Source: Escherichia fergusonii ATCC 35469
GTDB lineage: Bacteria; Pseudomonadota; Gammaproteobacteria; Enterobacterales; Enterobacteriaceae
Assembly (NCBI RefSeq): GCF_000026225.1
Contig: NC_011740.1
Span: 2,046,001-2,110,000 of the forward strand
Length of the DNA: 64,000 bases
Direction: 5' to 3'
A program made the translations under genes and the position numbers. The notes under the pieces are model-generated. The model was given only the letters and a program-made list of their open reading frames with translations. It did not search any database and had not been told where the DNA came from. This document shows, piece after piece, positions 34,368 to 44,148 of this stretch (position 1 is the stretch's first letter; each line of letters opens with the position of its first letter).

Positions 34368-36317
34368 ATGAAATCTGTGAAATATAGACCTGATATTGAC
34401 GGTTTGCGCACATTGGCCGTGCTGATGGTTATCTTGTACCATATTGGTGTACAAAAAATAAGCGGCGGTTTTATAGGTGTTGATGTTTTTTTTGTTATTT
34501 CTGGATATCTCATCACTGGAATCATATATCCTAAATTACAAGACGGGACCTTTAGCTATGAAGACTTTTATCTGCGAAGGATAAAAAGAATTTACCCAAC
34601 TCTACTATTAGTAGTTGCAGTGACATTCATTGCATCATATTTCTTCATGATGCAAACAGATTTTAAAGAATTCATAAATAGTGCTCTTGCATCGTTGCTT
34701 TCATTAAGCAATTTCTTTTTCATGTTGAACACTGGTGGTTACTTTGACCAGTCTACAGACAATCTCCCGCTTTTACACACATGGTCATTATCTGTTGAAG
34801 AACAGTTTTACATTCTTTGGCCGATAATATTAACCATAGCATTTAAATTTAAGAAGGGAACAGTTATATTCATAGTTTCCCTTTTGTTATCCATTGGGTA
34901 TTCTCAATATCTAACATTCACTAACCCTTCATTTTCTTACTACATGATACCATCTAGAGCTTTCGAGTTGTTAATTGGTGGTATGTGCTCAATTTATCTA
35001 AAAAATACATCCCCTACAATCAAGATCAGATCTTTACTTGCATCGTTAGGTGCAACAATTATTATTGCCTCATCATTAATACTGTCAAAGAATTCAAACT
35101 TCCCTGGATTGAATGCGCTACCAGTATGTCTTGGAACTGCAATGATAATAATTGCTGGTAATGGCAATATTTATCCATCAGTTAACAAAATCCTAAGTCT
35201 TAAGCCGATTGTTTACATAGGAAAAATATCCTATGCTGCTTACTTATGGCATTGGCCATTAATTGCTTTTTATAATTATAGAGGCATTCCTTTAACACCG
35301 TTAAATCAATTAATCATTATCATTATCACACTATTTTTATCAAGCGTAACATTTCATTTCATCGAAAATAAGACCAGATATCTGAATTTTTCATTTCAAA
35401 AAACAGTCCTGCTATTTTTCGTTTTACCTGTCATTGCGTTTATAGGAATCACCATTACTTCATATAAAACAGATGGGTTCGCTTACCGATTCAAAGGTTA
35501 CATCGATGAACTGAGTGATGAAAATGATCCTAGTAAAATAAGAAGCAATTGCCATACAAACTATTATAAAAACAATTGGGATATCAAAAGAATAATCCCA
35601 GAGTGTAATATTGGTGACACATCAAGACCTGTTGATGGATATCTATGGGGAGATTCATTTGGAAATGCAAGCGCAGGGTTCTTTGACTCTTATGGGAAGG
35701 CTAACGGGCTTAACTTTCAAGAAAGAACAATAAGCTGGACCCCACCTATACCCGCAACCTCCTTTGGTCTCCCTAACTTTAAAAATGAATATAAAACCAG
35801 CACAGCAAACTTTACTTCTTGGATATTCAATGAATCTCTAAGATATAAGTACGTTGTATTATCTGCAGACTGGAGGCAATATGACAAATGTTCTCGTGAT
35901 GAAATCACTGGTATACCTCATGAATGTGCTCTGTTTGATTCTAATGGTAACAACATCACCAGAGACTATAGAAATAGAGTTGAATCCATGATTAAAGAAT
36001 ACATCAATCACGGCGTGAATGTAATAATCTTTAACTCTGTTAATGGCATTGATTTTAATAAAATAAAATCAGGGAAAATAAGTGGAAAAGACATTTCCAC
36101 AAAAGAATACATGAAAAAAGAGGTTGTAGGGAGTGATGAATTTATTCATTATCTTGTTAAAAAATACCCACAAATTACTTATATTGATCCTAATAATATT
36201 CTCTGCAAAAATGGTTTATGCACAGGTCAGATTAATGGCAAAATAATTTATAGAGACGGTGGCCATTTAAACTGGTCTGGTTCAAAGGAACTTGGAAAAC
36301 TTTACGTTAAAGAGTAA
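34368..36317 (+). CDS. O-antigen acyltransferase (Acyltransferase 3 plus SGNH)
   Basis: A 649-residue inner-membrane protein of the OafA/YrhL class. Residues 1-365 form an acyltransferase-3 domain with about ten helices and the opening motif YRPDIDGLRTLAVLMVILYH (catalytic-type HIG histidine and GVDVFFVISGYLI nearby). Residues 400-649 form an SGNH hydrolase-like domain with GDSFGNAS and the DGGHLNWSG (D..H) motif. ATG 34368 starts at the conserved domain; upstream codons lack character. The low GC marks transfer. Position next to the tailspike suggests serotype conversion by O-antigen acetylation. Confidence 0.9.
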   Translation: MKSVKYRPDIDGLRTLAVLMVILYHIGVQKISGGFIGVDVFFVISGYLITGIIYPKLQDGTFSYEDFYLRRIKRIYPTLLLVVAVTFIASYFFMMQTDFKEFINSALASLLSLSNFFFMLNTGGYFDQSTDNLPLLHTWSLSVEEQFYILWPIILTIAFKFKKGTVIFIVSLLLSIGYSQYLTFTNPSFSYYMIPSRAFELLIGGMCSIYLKNTSPTIKIRSLLASLGATIIIASSLILSKNSNFPGLNALPVCLGTAMIIIAGNGNIYPSVNKILSLKPIVYIGKISYAAYLWHWPLIAFYNYRGIPLTPLNQLIIIIITLFLSSVTFHFIENKTRYLNFSFQKTVLLFFVLPVIAFIGITITSYKTDGFAYRFKGYIDELSDENDPSKIRSNCHTNYYKNNWDIKRIIPECNIGDTSRPVDGYLWGDSFGNASAGFFDSYGKANGLNFQERTISWTPPIPATSFGLPNFKNEYKTSTANFTSWIFNESLRYKYVVLSADWRQYDKCSRDEITGIPHECALFDSNGNNITRDYRNRVESMIKEYINHGVNVIIFNSVNGIDFNKIKSGKISGKDISTKEYMKKEVVGSDEFIHYLVKKYPQITYIDPNNILCKNGLCTGQINGKIIYRDGGHLNWSGSKELGKLYVKE

Positions 36318-36325
36318 TCATAGAA

Positions 36326-36348
36326 AAGGCGCCGTTAAACGGCGCCTT
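36326..36348. terminator. Bidirectional terminator, acyltransferase/tailspike
   Basis: AAGGCGCCGTT and AACGGCGCCTT form a strong GC-rich stem with a tiny loop and flanking A/T-runs, exactly between two convergent stop codons. It should end both transcripts. Confidence 0.85.
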
Positions 36349-36355
36349 ATTTATA

Positions 36356-38794
36356 TCAAACATTAAGAGTTTGAATTATATCAGTATTACCTTTATTGTC
36401 GACTGGATAGTTACATGATAAAGTTGAATTTATAGTCAAGTTTTCACCAAACCAAAATTTATTTGATGTCGATACTGATGAGGACCCAACCCCATCAATT
36501 TTTAAACACAACAGAGCATTTATGAAATTATTCCTAACACATCTAATTGTCTTATAGTGAGACAACCACGATTGTTCCCCATCGTCTCTAAATAATGTAG
36601 CAACACTCTGAGAGATAAATGATTGTGAGGTAATTGTGTTGCAAGTTAACTCCATAATACTATTGGGTGAACCAAGTGATATACCTGATGGTAAACTAGC
36701 AATAACATTACCACCCCTTAGTATATTTCTATTTACTCGAAGTATCTTTGGAGTATAACCGCTTGCGCTTAAATCAAGAAAAAATGATGAGACAGTACCT
36801 AACTGATTACCTGATATTTCTATAACGCAATCAGAAGAACATTTAACATTGAATCTATTATATGTACCAGTGAAATTGTTATTTGTTAATGATACTTTTT
36901 GATACCCACCTCCAGAGTTACTCCACATAGCTCCAAAAAATGGCGTAGATGGCAAAGATGATGACCATCTAAAGTCATTTCCATCAATAAATAGCTCCTT
37001 ACTATAACTACCAAAACTTAAAGAGCAATTTCTTATTTCATTATCATGAATGAATACACGCTCAAAATTACTAACATGTAAGTTGGCGGTTCCTGATGTT
37101 AGTAACCTACCCATAATATTATTAGTAAGACGCAGGACTGAATTTGAAATTTCATCTTGATCTACGCCAATTATCATTCCAGTGCTTGTGATATTAATAA
37201 TATTGTTATCTATCTTCCAGTCTGAGTTTGTAATATGCGTATACAAAGTTAAAAATGACGGCGCGGAAAAATAATTGTCCGATATGGATACATTATAAGA
37301 ATTCATAATGTAATCATTATTTCCAGATATTCCTAAAAGAAGGATTCTATCCTTTGAACGGACGGTATTACCTGTAATTTCTATACTATGAGCCCATCCT
37401 GTGTCAAACCACTCAGTCCCCCTGTTGGTGTATACCATCATCCAATAGCCACTAGTTGTAGCAGTATTTCCAGATACTGTTATTTGCCCCCATGACTGTA
37501 TAGCATATTCAGATCCAACCATACCATGCCCCGTATCGAATGCCATGCATCCATCAATACAATCAAACGTATTGCCGGTAACATCATATCTGTTAAACCC
37601 AAATCGACCTTTAACTGCACCATTTCCACGAGTATTTATTCTATTTCTGAAAGTATTGCCGGTTACTGTAATATCACCAATTAATATACCATTTCCTTGA
37701 TTGGCAAATGCTTGACCAGCACAGTACACAGCATGGTCATACCATCCAAGAAATGAGTTTCCAGAAACACGCAAATTCCGCGCATTCCCTGCTATACAAC
37801 TGCCAGGAGCATCTTTAAAAACCATATCAAAAACGACCAGTCCTGACGTTTTTTTGTCATGGTTATAATATGTCTCACCAGCAACTGGAATATTACCATC
37901 AGGACCATGTATATAAGGAGACGTACCACCTGGTTCGATATCACCATAATAAGTTTGGTCTGGAATTCCTGTAGTGCTGCTGGTTCCCGATGCCGCAACT
38001 TCAATTGAACGTGCATTACCATCAATTTGTAACCCATGCACCGACTGAGCACCTACAGCACCACTCAGGAATCGGAATAATTTACGGGTATCTCTTGCCG
38101 GATCAATCTCGGTCGTAGAACCTTCAACAAAGTATGTGCGATACCGGCGAGTAATAGTTGCTGAACCATCGCCCCATACTGAACGAACATATGACCATAC
38201 ATTAACAGCCGAATCAAAACAGTATATTCCAGTTGGGAAGTATACGGAGCATTTAAGATTATGCGCCTCATCCATGACCATCTGAACTTTAGGCTGATGG
38301 TTTATTGAAAGGTCACCAGATGCCAAAGCAGCCAGCTCTGCTTCGTTCATATATTTTGTAGCCAGAATACTTGGTGTCTTCTCTACATATTCATCAAGTG
38401 TTCCATATCGGGTGTTTACAAGAGAACCATTGCCATTAGCTAATTCAAGGCGCAACTGGTCAGGATCGTATTTCAGTACATTAGGATAATAGAACTGCTG
38501 TGCCCCGTACGCATCATAAACAGCCATAGAATGGCCTTGCACAGTTACGAACTTGGCAATCTGTCCGTTATATACCGGATATCCAGCGGCGTTAATGATG
38601 ATTGGTTGCGATACAGGAACGTGAGAACCGTCTTCGTTTTCCACATAAACCTGAATCTGGTTTTCAGGATTTACAGGGTCAGTGTCAATTTTACCGATAT
38701 AAATTTTGCCATTGGCAACCGCTTTAAAAGAACGCGCCATAGTGAAAAGTTGCGAAGGCATCGATACGATCACATTGGCTGTAATGTCTGTCAT
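36356..38794 (-). CDS. 9: P22-type tailspike, new receptor domain
   Basis: An 812-residue tailspike. Residues 1-112 are a P22-family head-binding domain (MTDITANVIVSMPSQLF; ARSFKAVANGKIYIGKIDTD; INAAGYPVYNGQ). The remainder is unlike P22: repeated short strands with asparagine/glycine turns (ITGNTVRS, VSGNTATT, VTGNTFRN) indicate a right-handed beta-helix that binds or cleaves the host O-antigen. The P22 tailspike is 666 residues; this one is clearly longer. The head-binding domain fixes it to the tail machine encoded to its right. Confidence 0.93.
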   Translation of the reverse strand: MTDITANVIVSMPSQLFTMARSFKAVANGKIYIGKIDTDPVNPENQIQVYVENEDGSHVPVSQPIIINAAGYPVYNGQIAKFVTVQGHSMAVYDAYGAQQFYYPNVLKYDPDQLRLELANGNGSLVNTRYGTLDEYVEKTPSILATKYMNEAELAALASGDLSINHQPKVQMVMDEAHNLKCSVYFPTGIYCFDSAVNVWSYVRSVWGDGSATITRRYRTYFVEGSTTEIDPARDTRKLFRFLSGAVGAQSVHGLQIDGNARSIEVAASGTSSTTGIPDQTYYGDIEPGGTSPYIHGPDGNIPVAGETYYNHDKKTSGLVVFDMVFKDAPGSCIAGNARNLRVSGNSFLGWYDHAVYCAGQAFANQGNGILIGDITVTGNTFRNRINTRGNGAVKGRFGFNRYDVTGNTFDCIDGCMAFDTGHGMVGSEYAIQSWGQITVSGNTATTSGYWMMVYTNRGTEWFDTGWAHSIEITGNTVRSKDRILLLGISGNNDYIMNSYNVSISDNYFSAPSFLTLYTHITNSDWKIDNNIINITSTGMIIGVDQDEISNSVLRLTNNIMGRLLTSGTANLHVSNFERVFIHDNEIRNCSLSFGSYSKELFIDGNDFRWSSSLPSTPFFGAMWSNSGGGYQKVSLTNNNFTGTYNRFNVKCSSDCVIEISGNQLGTVSSFFLDLSASGYTPKILRVNRNILRGGNVIASLPSGISLGSPNSIMELTCNTITSQSFISQSVATLFRDDGEQSWLSHYKTIRCVRNNFINALLCLKIDGVGSSSVSTSNKFWFGENLTINSTLSCNYPVDNKGNTDIIQTLNV

Positions 38795-38856
38795 TTAATT
38801 TGCTCCAGATACAATGAATCGCCGCAGCGTGGCCACGGTGAAATTTGGGCATAAAA

Positions 38857-38878
38857 AAACCCAGCCGAAGCTGGGTCG
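38857..38878 (-). terminator. Terminator after ejection gene 16
   Basis: On the - strand ACCCAGC TTCG GCTGGGT followed by TTTTTTT is a textbook rho-independent terminator with a UUCG tetraloop. It separates the late structural operon from the tailspike gene, which probably needs antiterminated read-through or its own promoter. Confidence 0.85.
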
Positions 38879-38926
38879 TTGCGTTGGTTATCTGTCAGTA
38901 GTTATGTACTTAGTTAATTATTTATT

Positions 38927-40768
38927 CTATTGTTCTGCTGTAATTTGGCTTGAAAGTATAGGGCGTATCGCATTTGCAGCATTATTTAGCGCTCTTTCAT
39001 AGGCTGGTGTTCCTGCTTTGGTGTTAGCCAAACGAAGAAGCATATTCCGTGCGGCTTTGGACTCATACAAGCGCATCATTGCACCGAAACCAGCCTCAAG
39101 CCCCATTGATACGCCAAGAGTTGCCGTTGCGCCAATCGTTCTTATCCGGTTGGCTTGCGATTGCCCTGTCTGAGTTACTACATTTGCGGTGTCTGACCTT
39201 GCTGTTTGCTGTAGAACTTCATGAAGAGCATCAAGCTCTTTCATGTGCTTTCCAGAAAAAATAGTGTTGTAAATTTCACCACCTGACTGAGATTTCAGCT
39301 TATTAACTTCCGTGATGAACTTGGCTGGAGAGTCACCGGCCTTTTCCGCTATTTTGCTGACGTAAGCTGCACGCATAGCATCTTTCCCCTTATCATCCAA
39401 TGCGATCCAGATTCGTTTCACGTCAGATGGTTTTCTGCTTAATACAACGGTATTTATAAGTTCAGGGCTGGCTTCACTACTTGCCTTATTGAGCTTGTTA
39501 GCAATGTTTTTATTAAGCACCTTATTATAAACGTTTGCATAATCGGAATTTGCTTTAAGGTATTTTGCTGCGTCTGAAGCACCGAGGTTTTTAGCAACTG
39601 CGTTACGAAGGTCTTTTGACATTGCATTCTCTACCATATTGGTAGCTGCTTTTGCCTGGTTGGGGAAGACCATAGCATCTCCCTGAACATTAGATCTAAA
39701 TGCCGTTCTGTGCTGACGCAGGAGATCAAACGTAACATCCAAATCAGTTGCAGGGTTTGCTAATTCTTCACGTAGGTTACGCAAGGATGTAAGCAGGCTT
39801 TGATTGGCAGACGTCCCAAGCCGTTCCTGTCTTGCGATCGCTGTATTCAGAGCATTCATAGTGTTTGTGGTATCAACTGCGGCATTACCCATTTTATTGG
39901 TGACGTCATTGATAACTGCGCCAGCAGAATCCTTCCGTCCCCTTAACGTGGTGGTCAGAGATTTCACCACATCATCAGGGTTGTACTCACCAAAACGGTC
40001 AAAATAATTACTTACCAACTTACTACGCGTTGCATATTGCTCTGCCCTTTTACTGCCAGTTCCAAGAATGGCCCCCTCAGCATCCTGAGTAAGACCACGA
40101 GTGAATGCATTTTTCGGTGGGATGACATCAGATGTCATAGGTGTCACGCCCATCGATTCTGATGTGGCAATTTTTTTCGCCACTTCTGGCGCAATATCGC
40201 CTTTTATAGCCGTTATTCCACGCCCTATTCCCTTTGCTGCTGCGGAAAGAACACCCTGAGCGGCAAGGTTAACTCCGGCATTTCTTGCTGCATTTTGTGC
40301 GAAATCGCCTTTCTGATTTGCGGCCTCTGCCAGTGATCCAATAGCCATGCTTCCTGCCGTTCCAACTCCTGGAACTAAATACCCACCAATTGTTTCACCT
40401 GCTTGTGCGTAGGGGTCTGTCGGTCTGTCTACTGGACGATAAACATCATCCAATACTTTTGGCCCACCAAGCCCCTGACTGATTGCATTAATCAGACTTG
40501 CGCCACCCTGCAATACGTCAAATGGTATGTTTACCAGACCACGACCAGCCTGTTCTGCAATTTGCCCTGCACTTTGACCACCAGTGAGCCAATCGCCAGC
40601 TTGTTGCATCAATGATGGTTCTTCCTGTGTTGGTGCATTATTGGCCTGATTAACTGTTTGTTGCTGAACAGCCTGACCAGCAAAATACTCATCAATGGCG
40701 GTGCCAATATCTTCGGTGCTCGTACCATCAGGAAAGGTAAATGTCTTACCGTTTGCAGTTACTTTCAT
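38927..40768 (-). CDS. 16: Ejection (DNA transfer) protein gp16
   Basis: A 613-residue homologue of P22 gp16, injected with DNA and needed for transfer across the cell envelope. The N-terminal MKVTANGKTFTFPDGTS segment is typical. A glycine/alanine-rich, potentially membrane-active region lies near residues 125-190. Two ATGs are adjacent; the second matches the family. It overlaps the end of gene 20. Confidence 0.92.
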   Translation of the reverse strand: MKVTANGKTFTFPDGTSTEDIGTAIDEYFAGQAVQQQTVNQANNAPTQEEPSLMQQAGDWLTGGQSAGQIAEQAGRGLVNIPFDVLQGGASLINAISQGLGGPKVLDDVYRPVDRPTDPYAQAGETIGGYLVPGVGTAGSMAIGSLAEAANQKGDFAQNAARNAGVNLAAQGVLSAAAKGIGRGITAIKGDIAPEVAKKIATSESMGVTPMTSDVIPPKNAFTRGLTQDAEGAILGTGSKRAEQYATRSKLVSNYFDRFGEYNPDDVVKSLTTTLRGRKDSAGAVINDVTNKMGNAAVDTTNTMNALNTAIARQERLGTSANQSLLTSLRNLREELANPATDLDVTFDLLRQHRTAFRSNVQGDAMVFPNQAKAATNMVENAMSKDLRNAVAKNLGASDAAKYLKANSDYANVYNKVLNKNIANKLNKASSEASPELINTVVLSRKPSDVKRIWIALDDKGKDAMRAAYVSKIAEKAGDSPAKFITEVNKLKSQSGGEIYNTIFSGKHMKELDALHEVLQQTARSDTANVVTQTGQSQANRIRTIGATATLGVSMGLEAGFGAMMRLYESKAARNMLLRLANTKAGTPAYERALNNAANAIRPILSSQITAEQ

Positions 40769-42180
40769 CATTCCACCGTAAATTGAATGCCTGATTTTGA
40801 GGTATATGATCCAACCTGATTCCGTGGTTCTCCTGAAGGTGTCGAATCTTGTGCTGGCGCTGCGTCAGTATTCATTGACATATACCGCTTAACGGCACTC
40901 CCCAATGATTCACCTTTTTTAACATCCAACCCCAATATCTGACCGCCATTACGCGATTGTCCAGGGTTGCCATTCGCGCTCATCCACTCGGCTTTAAACT
41001 CATTAAACTGCGCGTTTCGTCGCTCAAGGTTTGCCATTGCATCAAGCCATCTTGCGACCGTCTCAGGGTTATCCATGTCAGTTGGCGCACCCTGTCGAAC
41101 GATCTCAACGTCTTTATCCGTTGCTGGGCCGGGAGGTAGGAATTTAAGAACCTGACTGTTAACAAGGGCATTTTGGCGAATGCGCAAATCACGCAATGTT
41201 GTATCGCTTCCGGTAAGTTTTGCGAACATGTTCTGTGCGTTACCGAACAAACCTGTCGTTGGTTTTTCTGCTCTGAACTGTTGAGCAAGCGCACTCATAG
41301 AATTGGCTGAGTTTGATGATGCTGTAGCATTGTTTACAGCCGTCTCGATGCCTTTTTCCATGTTTACTGACAGCTTAGGTGCTTCGCTAATCAACTGCTG
41401 AGCCTTTTCCTGCGCTTGCTGCATCTTAAACCCGAACTCTTGCTGATCCAGAGCCAAGCGCTGTGCTGCGATATTGTGCCCAGTCATTGCTGACTGATAG
41501 GAAAGGTTTTGCCCTCTCGCCTGAAGTGCTTCTCCAGCCTGATTGCTGCGGATTGTCTCTGCCAGCCTGCCTCGGTCAATCTCACGACCAACCATCTTGT
41601 CCTGAACATTGAAGTAATCAATCGGACCAAGAGCAGCCATCCCAAGGTGATCAACAAACTCACCAAATCCTGAAGGGTTCTGCTGATACATCTGAGCAAC
41701 GCTGTTAGGGTCAACACCGACGCGAGTCAGTTCCTTGGCGTTGTTTTGCAGCCATGATTGCATCGCTTCTGGAGATGATGACGCAAGGCGAGCGCCAGCC
41801 GCTAATGTGCCGATAGAACTGCGCTGGTCTTCGTCAGCCCACTTCATGCCTGACTGAATCTTCTCTAATTGACCAGGATATTTGGTCATCAGATCTCGCA
41901 CCTGCTGTCGATCACCTGACTGGATGGCTGCCGCATATTCTTTTTGGAATGCAGCATCCGCTTCCTGTTGCTTTGCGGCTTTATATGTTTGAGCGACACT
42001 ACCCAGCCCCTGCAACGCCTGAAGGCCGATGTTATTACGTCCTGAACGCTCCATCTCGTTATTCTGTCGAATGTATGCAAGCGTGGCGTCTGCATCACTT
42101 GCTCTTGGAGCGTTGGAGTTCATGCCGCCTAACCCGGCAAGAAGCGCGCCTGTATTACCAGCCTGTTGCCATGTAGCCAA
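40768..42180 (-). CDS. 20: Ejection (DNA transfer) protein gp20
   Basis: A 470-residue homologue of P22 gp20 (471 residues), the second of three proteins ejected into the host. It is glutamine-, alanine- and asparagine-rich and largely helical, starting MATWQQAGNTGALLAGLGGM. It is transcribed between genes 7 and 16 in the usual order. Confidence 0.9.
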   Translation of the reverse strand: MATWQQAGNTGALLAGLGGMNSNAPRASDADATLAYIRQNNEMERSGRNNIGLQALQGLGSVAQTYKAAKQQEADAAFQKEYAAAIQSGDRQQVRDLMTKYPGQLEKIQSGMKWADEDQRSSIGTLAAGARLASSSPEAMQSWLQNNAKELTRVGVDPNSVAQMYQQNPSGFGEFVDHLGMAALGPIDYFNVQDKMVGREIDRGRLAETIRSNQAGEALQARGQNLSYQSAMTGHNIAAQRLALDQQEFGFKMQQAQEKAQQLISEAPKLSVNMEKGIETAVNNATASSNSANSMSALAQQFRAEKPTTGLFGNAQNMFAKLTGSDTTLRDLRIRQNALVNSQVLKFLPPGPATDKDVEIVRQGAPTDMDNPETVARWLDAMANLERRNAQFNEFKAEWMSANGNPGQSRNGGQILGLDVKKGESLGSAVKRYMSMNTDAAPAQDSTPSGEPRNQVGSYTSKSGIQFTVE

Positions 42181-42192
42181 GAGACACCTCCA

Positions 42193-42846
42193 TTAAAAAA
42201 GTGAACCAAGAAGACCGACGCCGGCACCAATTGCTGTACCCCAACCAGGCATGATTGCAGTACCTGCAGCTGCACCTGCCGCCGCTCCACCCAAGGCGCT
42301 CTGAAATCCTGATGGTTTATTCGCATTAGCCGCAGATGCTGCCGCCTGCTGTTGATACAATTGGCTGACGTTGTTAGCGTAGTTCTGCCCAGCGTTTGCC
42401 TGACCTGTAAGAGCACCAAGGCCAATGTTTGCCAGATTGTTGTAGTTGTTCATCTGACCTGACAGCCAGTTTTGACCGAGTGTAGGTGCGATTGCAGCTA
42501 ACTGGTTTCCTGTTGCTGTAGAGCCTAATCCACCAGTTGCCTCTGCTGCTGCCAGACTCTGGTAACGCGCCTGACCAGCAAGGTCTTTGTACTGCTGGGA
42601 GTTGTAATACTGGTTAAGCGCCTGACCTTGCCCCTGAAGAGAGGAAAGATTTTGCAACTGTGATACGTACTGCTGAGCGAGTGGTGTGAACGGTGCAAGG
42701 TTCTGCATGTTCGTTTGCCACATTTCACGCTGCAGTTCGATGCCCTTTTCAGTTGCGCGTGCCTGGGCTTTTGAACCGCCATCACTGCCACCTTTGCAGT
42801 AAACAGTTTTGCTGAGGTGCTTATTGGCAATCTGGAAAATTAACAT
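42193..42846 (-). CDS. 7: Ejection (DNA transfer) protein gp7
   Basis: A 217-residue homologue of P22 gp7, with the NLAPFTPLAQQYVSQLQNL segment and an alanine/glycine-rich C-terminal region ending GVGLLGSLF. The N-terminal 20 or so residues differ from the P22 propeptide as I recall it. It overlaps gene 14 by 26 bases. Confidence 0.9.
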   Translation of the reverse strand: MLIFQIANKHLSKTVYCKGGSDGGSKAQARATEKGIELQREMWQTNMQNLAPFTPLAQQYVSQLQNLSSLQGQGQALNQYYNSQQYKDLAGQARYQSLAAAEATGGLGSTATGNQLAAIAPTLGQNWLSGQMNNYNNLANIGLGALTGQANAGQNYANNVSQLYQQQAAASAANANKPSGFQSALGGAAAGAAAGTAIMPGWGTAIGAGVGLLGSLF

Positions 42847-43300
42847 TCTTTAGCTCCTCGTATTTTGAGCGCGGTAACTGATAAATCGTGATGCCTACAG
42901 GCTTTCCATTGCTGGTATAAGCATCATCAAGGTGACCAACACGGGTAGCGCCAAGCAAACGGATAATTGCCCGTCCGTATTTGGTGGTGTCAGGAACCAT
43001 GGTGATGCTGTTAAGGAATGGTGAGTTTTCGAGAAGCCATTTGCAGAATAATCGATGACCTTGCAGTGCATATTCACCACGGAATCCGGGGTCGTACACC
43101 GCATGGCATTCAACAACGCTATGCCAGAAGTTACGCACTTCATGAACGCCAGCCAGCACTAATCCTTCGTAGATGCCGAGGTATACCGCATCAGGCTTGA
43201 TGTAGTATTTATCTCCACTGTCTACGATATTTCCCGTGTTTGCCGGGTTGTTGAGGAATTCTGCAAGCTTCACCGGATTATCGATGAGCTTTATTTCCAT
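42821..43300 (-). CDS. 14: Head assembly/ejection accessory protein gp14
   Basis: A 159-residue homologue of P22 gp14, starting MEIKLIDNPVKLAEFLNN. The fold resembles GNAT-like DUF2824 proteins. It is required for assembly of ejection proteins. ATG 43300 overlaps the gene 26 stop in TGATG. Confidence 0.88.
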   Translation of the reverse strand: MEIKLIDNPVKLAEFLNNPANTGNIVDSGDKYYIKPDAVYLGIYEGLVLAGVHEVRNFWHSVVECHAVYDPGFRGEYALQGHRLFCKWLLENSPFLNSITMVPDTTKYGRAIIRLLGATRVGHLDDAYTSNGKPVGITIYQLPRSKYEELKNVNFPDCQ

Positions 43301-44148
43301 CACTGCTCCGCAATGATTTTGATGGTTGTGGCAGTAAACGCCGCACCATTTGACTGAATGGTTAACGTGCTGCCATTTGTAGCAAGAAAGCCGTCTTTAT
43401 CCACGCTGAAGAACGTAGCTAACAAGATGTTATCGGTTGTTGTCGCCGAGTTGCGACTGCTTACCAGAGTGTCAGGAACAGAGCCGGAAAATGTTAGCTG
43501 CATTGACCTGTTGGCGGTTCCGCTGGGCCACGTCCCGACAATCGACAGCTTGAAGAACAAGGTTTTGTTCTCGTTGAACACAACCATCTTGTTGTTAACG
43601 GTGTCGAAGAATGGTGCCAACGTGCCGGATGACGGCGTGAGCGTTTTCAGCAGGCTAACAAGGTTGGTCGGCGCTGTCGGGATGGTTACAGATACGCCAG
43701 AGTAAACAACTTCTGACTTCTTGCGCGTAGTGGCATACTCAAGAGCATCGATGCGCGTTTCATGGTCTGAAAGCGTGTTTTGAATGGCGACAACTTCATC
43801 CGTCAGATAATCAATATCGTTTTCTGCTGTCGTTAATCGTGAATCAAGTCCGACTATCGCCGCTTCTGCGTTAGTAATCCTTGTTTCGTGGTCCTGAATC
43901 TTCGCTTCAGCTGATGCCAGTCGAATTTCGTGATCAACCAGAATCACATCCTGCTCATCGTTCCTGACCTGTGCATCATAAGCGCCTTGTCCGGCCTCGT
44001 TGGCCTTGTTCGCCACATTACCAACATCAGCACCCTGTGCAATAACGTAAAGCAGATACGACTGCGAGAAGATATTGCGTGGAAGGATTGATGTATCGAG
44101 CCGCGTCGCCTGAACAATAACAGGTGTATTGAGATTCGAATCCGCCAT
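43300..44148 (-). CDS. 26: Tail needle gp26 with Sf6-type knob
   Basis: A 282-residue tail needle that plugs the portal and probes the outer membrane. An N-terminal portal plug (residues 1-60, NTPVIVQATRLDTSILPRN) precedes a trimeric coiled coil (65-145) of repeated DHETRI-type heptads. The C-terminal domain (about 155-282) resembles the globular knob of phage Sf6 and replaces the simple P22 tip. The start overlaps the gene 10 stop (TAATG). Confidence 0.92.
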   Translation of the reverse strand: MADSNLNTPVIVQATRLDTSILPRNIFSQSYLLYVIAQGADVGNVANKANEAGQGAYDAQVRNDEQDVILVDHEIRLASAEAKIQDHETRITNAEAAIVGLDSRLTTAENDIDYLTDEVVAIQNTLSDHETRIDALEYATTRKKSEVVYSGVSVTIPTAPTNLVSLLKTLTPSSGTLAPFFDTVNNKMVVFNENKTLFFKLSIVGTWPSGTANRSMQLTFSGSVPDTLVSSRNSATTTDNILLATFFSVDKDGFLATNGSTLTIQSNGAAFTATTIKIIAEQ

